Origin: Phoronis australis
Lineage: Eukaryota; Phoronida; Phoronidae
Assembly: GCA_002633005.1 (NCBI GenBank)
Contig: NMRA01000385.1
Location: 127,839-191,838 of the forward strand
Reading direction: 5' to 3'
DNA length: 64,000 nt
Shown: positions 1 through 12,800 of the stretch, piece by piece
Layout of the letters: each line of letters begins with the position of its first letter
How positions within the stretch are numbered: the first letter of the stretch is position 1
Position numbers and translations under genes: made by a program
The notes under the pieces: generated by a model
The model's input: only the letters and a program-made list of their open reading frames with translations
Databases searched by the model: none
Told to the model about the DNA's origin: nothing

Positions 1-558
1 CAAAAAATTAATATGTAGTTTCGCCTACAATTGTAAAGAATTCCTTTTCATATTGGTAAATGGGTTGCTGTCAGTAACTTCCCATAATAATTCCAGTAAT
101 ACGCATGCGCAGAGTCCGTTATTGTCACGCCGTGACAATAATCTTTCTAGTTTTTTCTCTATTCTTGTGTCATGCTTTAGTTTTAGCTTTGATATATAGT
201 GAGGTCAATCTCTATGTTAAAATCTCAATATTATTGAAAATACACAGTGTACTTTTCATGCAACATCCTTAAGAACTCGGTCCTTATTTATTTTCATTAA
301 AATAAGTCACCGGTTTTCATATGTACATTGTATTATTGGAAAATGTAATAATAATAAGAGGAGCTCATAATAAAGACAAGTTGTTACATTTACTAAATAA
401 ACAAAGTCTCCAAATGTCCCGAAGGATTAAGAAACATAATTGAGACCCTAATGGGACTGTACTTCATGCAACCGGGCACTGATACCCTTTAGTCAGTCTG
501 CTATCTCTGACTGCTATCCAGAAGTAAAGGGCACTAATAACTGTTGTTGTCATCTTAG
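1..558. other. Intron or 5' flank of gene A
   Basis: No coding frame or recognised repeat seen. It ends in the acceptor of exon 1, so at least its right part is intron. Confidence 0.6.
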
Positions 559-844
559 GTCAAGCCATGCAAAGGCAATTGCAGCAATTCAACTGAGGCT
601 CAGGTGACCACCACCACAACAACGGAAGCGCCCACCGCAACAACAGAAGCGCCCACCACAACTACAACTACCATGGCACCAACGACAACTACAGTTGTCA
701 CGACAACATCAGTTTTTAGGAACGGTTCAGGCAATGCCACTAATGTTGCTGTAACGACAACCTCAGCACCGGTCATCACCACCACCAAAGACCCACGAGA
801 AGTTATTATCAACTACAAGAGTGGATTTGGTCTTACTTTCTTTG
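559..844 (+). CDS. Gene A exon 1 (in window): GNC motif plus Thr-rich mucin-like stretch
   Basis: The acceptor is ...catcttag and the frame has a stop exactly at the acceptor, which fixes the start. It opens with PCKGNCSNS, the same GNCS motif that fills exon 16, then a run of Thr/Ala/Pro/Glu repeats (TTTTTTEAPTATTEAP) typical of O-glycosylated mucin stalks, and ends ...GLTFFG at a TTTG|gtaagg donor (phase 1). The Thr-rich coding repeat gives a Val-rich open frame on the opposite strand, which is a shadow. Upstream exons lie outside the window. Confidence 0.8.
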
Positions 845-3800
845 GTAAGGAAATTGTTTCTAGTGAGGACCCCCATGGAAAGCAGTGAGAACTGATGGAG
901 TTATTACCCTCTTAAATATTAAAGAATAAATAAGTGTTAATCTATAATGGCAATTGCTTTCTGAGTGTAATGGTGTTCTTATATAGACCATTATTGAAAT
1001 GATCTCATTAATATTCATTCTTAATTTGAACGTGAGGCTAAGGATCGTAACCTACTGACTTCTTCCACTTTGTTTACAGGTGTTCTGCCATTTGTACCTG
1101 ATTTAAGTTTTCGTGTCATTGAATATTTCTTCAAGAATTTGGTCTTGAGCAGTTTTGGGAGAGCAGTTGAACAAAATATTCAAATATAGTACATGGCGCA
1201 ATAAATAAGTTCAGTATCATCATAGGCATCCGTAGTCTGCAAGTTTATTTGAGACCTTAAAACTGTTAATGGAAGCCAGTTTCCCACCAGAAGACAGTCA
1301 ATAAGTGTTCACCAGAATTGATAGATGTTGGGTATCATTGGCATCATAATGTTGGGCTATATTGGTAATAAATGCTAGTTTTCTGTAAAACAGCAGTCTC
1401 AAATTGAGGCAAGGTGTGAGGAGCATTAAGTGAAATTAATAAACGTTAGGCTTCTTCTGTACAAGCAGCTTTACTATAAAAGCAACAAAAAATGTTTATT
1501 GAATGGCATACTACTAAGTCCTTTGATTCAATAAAAAACAGACTATACAAGCACTAACTATAAAGCAGATATTAATCAAACAATTTTCATGACTTGATTT
1601 AGGGTCAGTGGCCGTAAGAGTCAAAGTGGGCTTCCTCAGGCTTATAAGGACTCCCATATGATTGTGAATGATAATTTTAGGAATATTTTTTTCTTTCGAT
1701 GTGAGAAGAAATAAAAGGCACGGTCAATGCGTATTCTGGTGTTGCTGTTGTCTCGCAGGACACAATATTTGTCACATTTAGTGCTGAAAACCTTGTTTGA
1801 TTACACATGCGTAGTGATCACATTTGTCTGCTGACCATCTTTTATCATCATTTTCCATTTGTCTGAAATATTACACAGAATAACTTTTGAGACTAGTCTG
1901 TATGGTTTGGATTGTCCATTCACTGTGTTTTGCTCAGTTAGTCCAAATGCCGCAAGGTGTAGTAACCATAAGGCTTTCACGTTTGAATGTATAGGAAAAA
2001 GTCCTGCAATGTCTGACATGAATATAATCGCAAGATGAGGATAATATGTTTGGTGCTTGGAACACCCTGCAGTCTGCCTGTGACCAGGATGCTTGGAGAT
2101 TAAAGACAATAAAACTTCACAGTGTACTTTTTCTTAGCAACATTTTTTATGTTGGCATAATTCAACAACTTGGAATTTATGTTCAAGGTTTCCAGCATGG
2201 TAATAAGACAAAAGTTTGGTTTGCGAAAATGTGGGCAAGAGATTTTGAGGAATCAAAGCACGAGTGGGCCAAGCTGATCAATGACCCCACTAAGTCAGAG
2301 GTCACATACATCATACATGTTTATCCTGACCCTGATGACCCCAAGGGTAAAGATTGGAGAATGACTTTGTATGAGAATGGTGAAGAATCCATCACTCTTA
2401 CAGGTGAGTGAAGGTTCTTTTTGTCAGTACATGCCTCTCGTGAGGAACCCAGTCCAGGTAAAAAAATGACCACCTCCCAAGGTAAGAGTTTGCTAGTGCG
2501 AACACAATAGCCCACTGAATTCAGTCCATCTGCTTGGGCTGCTAGTGGTCACCCTTACGACACCTCATTATGTCATAAAATTGGATGTGCCTGTTGGCAG
2601 TTGGCAGCCCAGCCAGCTGTTTCTCTATTGTGTTGGCAGGGAATGGGGTAATAGAAACGTGGGCTTCAGTTCACAAATTTAATAAAAGTTTTGGCTTGAA
2701 TTTTCACCTAGTTCCGTCGTGTATTTTGATGCTGTTCCATATGAAAAAGATGTCATAATCTGTAAGTTCTAGCAACTGAATTTCTCACCAGACTGTCCAT
2801 TTACATGTTTACAGTAATTAGGGTGACAAACTGACTGCTTGTCAGTGATCAGAGATTTATAATTTCATGATTGTTTGCCACTAATTTCTCTAGTAAAGTT
2901 GCGATTAAGATATGTGGAGTTATTACCAGAGCAGTTTCAGGCATTGCAAAAAAGTCCCAACTCCTGACATTAGCCTGTTAGACACTGTCATTGTAAGTGA
3001 CTTGTGTGCTAACTTGTGCATGCACACACTTTGCATAATATAGTTAATTAACAAGAGATTGTTAGCTATAGTACAATTACACAAAATTAATGAAACAAAA
3101 TACCATTTTCCCGTTGTTATGGCTAAATTCTGTTAACCTCACAAATCAATGGTAATAGCTTTTAGGACAGCAATTTCTAATTGTAGAACAGCTCACTTAT
3201 CTTAATAAATTTCTTTTAATCAGGGGACACTACTCTGACGATGAATTTGTAGCCTCCATGTCTCAGAATTACGGGTCATTTTGTCTGAATACTGTCAGCT
3301 TGAGCTGTTAAAATCAAAGTTGGCACATGGCACTATAGTCAAAGTGTTTCACTTTATACTTATGCATGCAGCCTGGTATTGACAGTTTCTTCTCTTCCAG
3401 GTGTTCGGCCTCCCAAGAAAGCTCACCCTGTCGTCCATACTTGGATGAAAGACAAGTACGTGCCTCGGAGAATTGACCCCTTCACCATCTATGAAACGTC
3501 AACTGTTGTGAGTGGAATGTCCGTACCACTTCCACCCACTCGGCCGTGCCATTATGGAAAGCCTTTCTATGATTTTGAAAGTCACATCGGCAAAGTTTAT
3601 TTGGGCGTCAGTGACAACAACGAGAGGAATGCCACAACTAATATTGTTAACTTTACTCTCATTAATGAGACGTGTATCGGCTGTTATAGCGAATGTGACT
3701 TTAACTGTAACCCCAACTGTACAGATGCAGACAAGAACGACTTCACTCCTATCACGCTGAGGTTGACTGGTTTGAATCTCTCCGCAGGAGCAAATAAGAC

Positions 3801-6800
3801 GATGTCAGATAATAACATAGTTTATCAGCCTGCTGTTTATTTTGTGATTGTGAAAGTTGAGAGTCGGTCTGGTCTAACAGTCAATACTACCACCAATGGC
3901 ATCACAGTGGATGTATCGCCCCCTGTGATAAAGAAAATGTCATGCTTAGATCCTGGGTTTTCAATGGATCAGCCAACTGCATTTTCTAGTAAGTTCATTC
4001 TGTTGAAGGCATTTTTACTCCTTTGCTGGCCACCTAAGACATGGTTTCTAATCAAAGTTAGTTTACCTCACAGAATATGTCACAAAATTTCCCATACTGA
4101 GGTAAATACTATTCAATTCGGCACTTAAAATGGCTGGCATGTGGAATTTTTGTCAAATTTCCCAATGGAAGGAATGCCGAGAAAAAGCTGAGGGCTGTTC
4201 CAGTAAAATCTGTATGGGAGGGGGGAAGGCACTTTTTTTCGTACCCACCACCCATTTTTTTCATTTATTTCTTCAGCCCACCACCTGTAATTTTTTTAAG
4301 TTTAAGTGCAACCACCCGTAATTTTGCTTATGGTTGACTGTGCAAGTGCTTGAGATTATCTGTTCCTCGATCACCACTGACATCATTCATTACTAAGAAA
4401 ACATATGTTTCCTATCTACGGTTATTAGTCATCGAGAAATTCGAACGCCTGTGGTTGACTGGTGTTATGGGCATGCTGATGGGGAGATCGGAGGGAGTGA
4501 AAAAGTCGGAGCTTTTTGCAAGTTGTGTGTTTATTTATCTGTGCAGATTGTTTATAAAACTTACTGATTAGAAATTACCCACCATCAAACATTTATGGCA
4601 CAATGAAACAACAGCGATCAGTAATTTTTTATTTTTTTGAAGTACGACCACCAGCCATTTTGAATTGAAATCAAACACAACCACCCATAATTTTTTATTT
4701 CATTTGCCTTCCCCCCTCGCACACAGATTTTACTGTAACAGCCTTGAATGGGTTTAAGTAATTCATTTGTGATTTGTAATGAACAGACACAGTAAAACTA
4801 CACCTTGGTGAAATTTTGCTCACTTTATTAACAGATTCAGTCTTTGAAAATGATAAAAATGCTATTTGGAAATTAAGTGAGATTACCGTATGATTATTTG
4901 GTATTATGTAACCATTTTCCCTATCACTAATGCAACTATTAATTGTGTTGGCCTGGATTTTGACTGTGTTCGAGTACTCCACTACCTGTAGAATGGAAAC
5001 CAGATATAGTTGAAAAGAAACGGTTACTTTGTTGAGGCTAATTTTTTACTTTGACCATAAATGAAAACTGCTGTACGAGTATTCTTAGTGTAGCCTCAAA
5101 TAACAATCAAATGAGTGCAAAATCACGCAAATTTATTCTAAATTAAATTCTATTTTTAAGGCACTGCAAATACCATGGGTGCAATGTGGGACGTGGTTGA
5201 GATGGAAAGCTTAATGGCTGATCAGGAACTCGGACTGTTCAAGTCAGCAAGTCTTAAGGAGGCCATTGTCAACTACACCAGTGTTGGTCTGAGCGACAAA
5301 GGTGTTCTCAAGTTTGACAATGTCTCCGATGGTGACTACTATGTGGCACTACGAGCAACCAATGTGGCTGGGCTGAGTAGTGTTAGATCATGTGTTTTAA
5401 CAGTGAGTAAAATATTTCTATGGCTGAGTAGTGTGAGATCGTGTGCTTTAACAGTGAGTAAAATATTTCTATAGCTGAGTAGTATGAGATCATGTGTTTT
5501 AACAGTGAGTAAAATATTTCTATGGCTGAGTAGTGTTAGATCGTGTGTTTTAACAGTGAGTAAAATATTTCTATGGCTGAGTAGTGTGAGATTGTGTGTT
5601 TTAACAGTGAGTAAAATATTTCTATGGCTGAGTAGTGTTAGATCATGTGTTTTAACAGTGAGTAAAATATTTCTATGGCTGAGTAGTGTGAGATTGTGTG
5701 TTTTAACAGTGAGTAAAATATTTCTATGAAAGAGTACTTCATGGAAAGTGCTTATTAAAGACGGTGCATCCTTGGACTCGAAATTTTGAAACTTGAATAT
5801 GTACGTCTAAAAAAAATTCTGTTTTAAGACTTGTTAAGTCACTTCATGAAATAGATCCCTGTTATTTCGTACTCGGTAAATTTGTTATTTGATTTTGTAA
5901 TAAATTTCAAGTCAACTATCAGAAATTTTGTCTAGAGCTCCACACAACTATTTCTGGAAAATAATGAAATCTCACTGAGTAGTGAAACTGTCTACAGTCT
6001 ATCAGAATACACACATAGCCTAAGTGCTGGTTACTGACTAATCTCAGTATGTAATTTATTTCTAGACTGTGATGTGTCATACTTAGTTTGTGAAGTCGGA
6101 GTGTGAGACCATGCAATCAAAAAATTTCTGTCTTAAGTTTTAAGTCATTATCATGAAACAGACCCCAGGTCTCAACTGCAAATAGTAATGCAGGTGATAA
6201 CAGCTCACTATAACCTGCAGAAATATAAGAAAACAACAGGTTGAGCAACAAAGGCCTGCAGTTCCAAGTGCTGGCTGAAATATGAAACACAAGAATACCG
6301 TGTTAGCCTGTGTTTTGCATTCGAAAGCATTAGAAAAGATGCTTTGGCGATAAACCAATTTTTGTTGAGAAATTTTGTAGATAACAAAAACATTGAAATA
6401 CTTGCAAAATTCCTCAAGTAGGTTAGTTGTGTTGCTGTGTATGAGCAGTGTATGAGCAGTGAAATTTGGAGGGACTAGGTAACAGCCTTTTTCCATCATA
6501 TTTTGCAAAATTCTGACACCATTGTCTTGATTATCACTAAAGGTCAAGTAACAGTCCATTACGTGACATGTAAAATGCCTAGAAAAGGATGGACTGTATT
6601 TTTTGATCCCCCATGTAGCTCACAGCTTTCGCCTGAGTGTGGCGTATCCCAGGAAGATGGCGGTCAGTGTAGAGATAGGTCATCACCCTGGTACCCCTAG
6701 TCAGGAACTTCCTTCACTGGTAACTGAGTTTATTCATATTTTCAGTTGAATACAATAGCGCCTAATGTGACAGAAGTGGCTGTAGACATGCCAGGAACAA

Positions 6801-9800
6801 AGAAAGACCCTAACCTTGGAGAAAAGTTTTTAGTGCAAGAAAGACAAGACCTAGTACAGATGGGTTGGGGCGATATGCCTAAATCTGTAAAGTGGGTTGG
6901 TGAGTAATGTAGGAACAAGGTCACTATGCCTTTACCTGACACCTATAGTGTTCTTGTTACTGGCATGGCCATTGCTGCCACTGAAATTTTGGGTCGGAGT
7001 CGAGTCTGAATTCAGAGTTTAGACCCAGTGGTGATATGCTGAATTGTTCCATACACTAAATACGAGGTCAAAGTTTCTTATGCGCCCACATATTTATATG
7101 TGGATGCATTATGCCGTCATTTCCATCCGGGCGGGGTCCGTCCAGCGTCCGCTACTCTAACTCGAAAACCATTTGACGTATGTTCATGAAAATTGCACAT
7201 GTGTTCCTTTTCGGGCGGATCCGACTACCAAATTGAATGTGCCCCCTAGTGGCAATTTTAGGTCTTCAGCGTATTTTCATAATATTTGGCATGTAGGCAT
7301 CTGTTAGTGAGTTGAAGCTATTCTCCCGTTTTCGGATAGATTCGATTTAATTTGCACCACCTAGTGGCCATTTTTACTGTTTTCGAGACTTTCGGACTGA
7401 TCTGACTACTAATGTGTCCCCTGGTGGCAAAGTCTTAATCTTCAAGCGTCCTCAACGGATTTTCATAAAATTTTGAATACAGGCATCTATTGGTGAGATG
7501 ACGCTATCCTCCCGGTTTTGGATGGAATCGAGGTATTTTGCGCCACTTAGTGGCCATTTTTGCTGTTTTCGAGTCTGTTTTTTGATGTCCACCCTTCTAT
7601 CAACCAAATCATTCTAAGGATGGTTTTGAAAATTGGTGTTTATGTTCTCTGTATGCAGAGTATGGTTGATGATGATGACTTTGACTGCTGTGGCGTCTCC
7701 TATTGTTTTGTTTTGCGGCCATAACTGTATCTCCTAAACTCACTGCTGTATCTTTATGAAATTTAGTAAGTGTATTTATATGAAGCTAACCACAGACAAT
7801 GATAACTTTCAGGTGGATCCAATGAACACTGTGCCCCCTAATGGCAATTTCATGTTATTCTGTTTTCCTAGTTTGTTTCTCTGAAGTTCCGTGACAGATT
7901 TCTATGATATTTGGTGAATAGCTTTCTATTAAAGCTATGTCATGTTCTCATTTTTGGATGGATTCTACATTTTTGCGCCATCTAGTGGCCATTTTTATGC
8001 CACAAATAAACAACCCTAAAAGCACACTGTTTGTGATGCATTTGTGGGCGCATTTCAATGCTCCGCGTTGCTCTTGTTTTATTTTAGTTTCTTTCCATTC
8101 GGCTTTATGTTAAATGATAATGCCTCATGCATTCTTTGTCTATAAGTTAACTTTCAAACTTGGTTTCAGAACTGGAAGTGGATATGTTAGACTCAGCCAA
8201 TCGAGAGTTCTTGCCCAAAGCAAAGATTGGAACACAAAGTAGTCACAATGCAACACTCAAAGACGGCAAAATTTGCTCTGATGGTATGAACTTTAAGTTT
8301 AAAATATTACACAAGTTAGTGTAATGAGTTTCATAAAAAATGTCAGATTGCTACATGCTTCACTGGGTAAGAAATGTTTAATATGGTGCAAGAAGAGTTA
8401 GGGGCTTGATTCCTGCCTGTCAGACTTAAACTCCAGTTACAAATAATCATTTCCACAAAAGACACCTCGCTGTGATCACAACCAAATTTAGAAGCTTGGT
8501 AATAACCCTTACCTATTCAAAATTCACCGTCACTCTTTCATGGTACTACATTCAGGTAAGTGCCCTGTTGTTCAGTTAAGCACACAAGTTAGAACTCCTC
8601 ATTGTGTTGTAAACAGTCACTTATCACTGATATTAGTTTGTCTCCCTTGTCTAATTCCCAATCCAAATAAGTTGGTCATGAAACTCCAGACGGTATGGTA
8701 TGCTATTGTAACCTGTTGAAATCCCAGCTGGTGAAATACATTCAAATTAAGTGGCAGTTGGGAAATGATGTAGTACCTAATGTAAAAACACTCTTGATTG
8801 CATAATCCTTGAAGGTTATGGTGTTTACCGCAATTTCTAAAATGTATTGGTCTGTTTACACCAACCTCGAGTCTAGCCATTTACATAGGCACAACATGTC
8901 AGTCAGTCTTACTTCTTCAACCATCTGCAGCTGTTGCTGTCGCAGCATTCTTAGAAAGATGAACTCGGGTATCTGGTATAGTTGGCTGGTGTTGTGTATG
9001 TAACTTTTTTTCTTGGTGCACAGCAGGGTTTGAACCTGGGGACCAGGTTTCCACACATTGTCTCACTGGATATTTTTTCAAATATTGAGATGGTTTTTGT
9101 CTGATTCCATCTGAGGTTTTGCCGTAACTTTGGAGAAGCTGTAGCTTATGAAAAAGAAAATGAGAATCTCATTGGATATCAACTAAAAGAACTATTAGAG
9201 AATTTGAAGGTGTGTTCTTTACTCATTGGCTGGTGGGAAAGTAGTGGGAATTTGGTGAGAATTTCAGACTTGTTTATTTGGTGGAAATAACTAACTTAGA
9301 TTTCTGCTTATGGTCTTCCAGGATTAGAATCCTTAAACTTCATCACAAGGGATACGAAGTTGAGTTTCGTCAAAATCTGTTTGCTGTTTTGAAACTTACA
9401 CTGTGTAATATTTGCCAGGCTTTGCTTGTGATCAGAAGCTATCAGATTTGAAGAAGAAGACCGTTGATGACGCAGACAGTGTAGCGAGCAATAAGTATGG
9501 TGACAACAAGATGAAGCTAGAGCCAGGAGCCTGCATGAAGGTGAAACTTGAAGTAGAAGGAGTGAACCACATGAGGTCTGATTTGAGCCTAGCAAAGATC
9601 TGCGTGAAAAGTAAGGCAACTCTTCTGAATGTCACTTTTCTCAGTGCATTAGACCATAATGAATGTTGCTCCTATCAGAATTTTCTGCAGACAAGCCCAT
9701 CGGTAATAGTACTTGCAGGGGTCCTACATTCTGAATAACAGCCATCAGACTGGTTCACAAAATCCCAGGCTACTGGTGGCCCATGTTTTAATATGCCCAC

Positions 9801-12800
9801 TATATAGAAAAATTTCCACAGGATATGCACAGTACATGCCTATAGGGAAAATTCAAAATTTGGTTGAATTCTGGGAGTTTCCTCTGAGTGTGGTAGGAAA
9901 CGGACACCAAATTCGGGTTTTCTGCAATAAACTCCTAAAATGCTGTGTATTGATATTAGTCACCTGCTACAAGATGGCACCACTGAAGCATACATTTGTC
10001 ACTTCTAATTATAAACCCGAGTTTATATTTAGATTTAACTTTTGGAACTGATGTTTTTTGGCTATATGCCCTGGGCTTGTCTGCAAAAAATCACTGGCCA
10101 TGTAAAGTTAATGATATATCATTGAAAAATGTTTAGTAAGTAATCAAAAATGATCACACATGAGACAAAACTACTTGACTGTTATTCTTATCATGATGGT
10201 TGAGTGCCAGCAGAATTGATCTTCATAACTACCAGAGTAAAAAAATTTGGAGTATTTGCCACAAAGCTCAAACAGAAATTTTGAAAACTTGTCACTATTT
10301 CTATAATAGTTAAAATCGTATAGAAAGTCCTGAACAGGATCTTGTCAAGCGTAAACAAACCTTGTAATAGTTCTACATGGTTTGCATCAATTACTATTTT
10401 AACGGACTGCTGTAGCAGCATTGGACGATTGTCAATTAAGATTATAGCAAATATGACTTGCCTTGACTAGTTATTACCCATCTTGTTCAGGTGGAATAAG
10501 GCAGAGAAAAGTCATGGTGACTGGGAAATGGTGATCATCATTTTTATATTTTGTTAATATGTTTATTCACTATCTATGACTTGTAATTTTATTAGTCAAA
10601 CATAAAAATAAATAGTCATCTCTGGTAATGAGCTTGTGATGCATGTATCATTTATATATTATTTGGGACATATGTCATTCATAAACAATATTTCTCTTTT
10701 GTCCTGTATTGAACGTTTTCTTTTTTCTCATTGTCAGTTTTCAGTGGTACCCTAGAATAATGTGCCTAAAGTTGACCCATTTCTGAAATTATGTGGATTT
10801 AGATGTAATTAATTTAAGTTTATTATTTTTCTTCTGACTGAGAACTCACCTTGTTTTCAAGATGGTTGGCTAAGTTTAAAGCGGCTGTGAACCTGACTTT
10901 CTGTCAAAAAGAGTAACTACTTCGATTTTGACCTTGGATATAATTCATCTGAATTTGTTCCTTTCTTGTTGTAGATAAAGAGTGAATTCATTTATTGGGA
11001 CTAACGGATAATTCATTCTTGCTCAAACACGCGTTTGATGCATAAAATGACCCACTGTGGCTACTTGTTGAGTCTGAGCTGAAACAGCAAATACATCCCT
11101 TTCATGCCCAAAAATCATTTCTTATTTGACGGAGGAACAACTCAGATTTTTATTTATGAACTAATTCAAGAAAGGTTATTTTTGAAGAGGAGCGGGTTCA
11201 TGGCATCTTTAAATTTGCCTACATTATGAATACATCTTAATGATAACGGTTGCCATTCTTTCAGGACCCAATGATACCATCATCTCTCTTGGTTCATCAA
11301 GAGTCAAGAGATCCGTTCAGTCTATCAACATTGCCAACGGAACAATATTAGCTCAAGGTAGATAATTAATTCCCTTGTTACCTGAGGAAGCTCATGTAAT
11401 AGAAACTGTATGGTAGTTTTCAAGACAAACTAGACGGATTTCCAAGAATACTAGTTGTGAGACCATGCCAAACTTGGACAATCGTCGTATCAGACTAATT
11501 TAATTTAACATTTAGTTGCAGTGAAACGGCATTTTTGTCGAGCTTTACTCAAGAGTTTAACATGATGTTATAGTCTGGTTGATTCTAATTGAATGGCATT
11601 TCCTTAGGTATTTCTCACTACTTGTTTCTGACTACTTTGTACATCGTTCTATCCAGGTACTGGTGGTGTCATCTATGGTGAATTATCTGAAGCTGACCTG
11701 CAGTCAAGTTACGGCTCAGCAGCCAGTGACGCTCCAAGCTACATAGCTGACATGGAGGGCAACAGCAAGAATAATGACAAGCATTCCCGCAGAATGATGA
11801 GACGGTATTTATACTTTCTTTCACAGTACATTCTGTGATTTCCAAACTGTTTCCCTACAACAACTTTCAAAAAAAAACCCATAGGTGTCACCTTTGTGAT
11901 CGGGATGCACATGGCAAATACATAAATGCTAATTATCTCTTTGAAAAAATGGATTTTTCCCCTGGGGCTCTTTCAGAAATCCCGTGTAATTGAAGTCTGA
12001 CATACACCACTTATTAGTTGAAACTGTAGATGCTTAACTATTAGTAAATCATTCAAGTTAAAACTCAAACTTGTGAAATAAAGTAAATAGGGTTCTGTTG
12101 GTTACAAAAACTTGCGTCTTCGTAAGATGTTTACTGTATTCACCCTAATAAGCGCCCAGGGCGCTTAGAAAAATTCATTTCAGGGGGGCGCTAATTGTAA
12201 CCGAAGGCGGTTGAAACCCGGTCTCCGAAATAGGTGAAATCGGAAGCTAAGATTCATCACATTTATGCATTTTTGCTGTTAAATACGATCATTTACAGAA
12301 AATTGTGTTGAAATCCCAGGGCAAAAACTCACCGACTGACTGTCTCACAATTGTCAATATGGCAAATTGAATGCTTGAATAAAAAATAGTTTCGACTCAA
12401 GCAAATTACCTGAAATCCTCCTTAAGTTTTCCATATAGCGACCCTAAGATTTTTAAGTTCCTGTGGAGTGGGGATTAATGGCAGGTTAAGTACAAATTTG
12501 TGCTACATTGTGCTATCTATGATCGGCAACAAAAGAAAAATCTCTGGGCGAGCACACATGTTGTTATCATGTGACATTTGTTTTGAAGTTCATCTGCGTG
12601 TGTGAGTAAGCAAGCCCATGTGTGTCACCAGAGTTCATTTGCCAGAACGCAATCTAACGAGCTAGATGCATAGACATCTTAAGGTCTATGGATAGATGTG
12701 CATTGTATCTAAAGAAATTAGCACAAGCACTAGGCCTAAAGCAGAACATGTTTCATTCAGCCCTTGCTGATTTCATGTGCTAAAAACGTTGGAAATTTGT

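Noticed and set aside
600-812. Minus-strand Val-rich open frame
   Set aside because: Mirror image of the Thr-rich repeat of exon 1; no splice or start context.
1080-1195. Possible exon after the ttgtttacag acceptor at about 1079
   Set aside because: The frame compatible with exon 1 phase has no good donor before stops, and the peptide shows no similarity to neighbouring modules.
5484-5729. 81-codon frame of repeated LSSVRSCVLTVSKIFLW
   Set aside because: Produced by the 51-bp tandem repeat in the intron. The in-frame TAG at 5472 separates it from exon 4, so it is not taken as coding.
6140-6559. 139-codon minus-strand frame
   Set aside because: Overlaps the dispersed repeat at 5921-6173; composition is not protein-like and there is no start or splice support.
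12130-12230. Possible MITE at the aagcgccc palindrome
   Set aside because: Only one short palindrome was seen; no matching inverted end was found within the intron, so it is only mentioned as a tip-like sequence.
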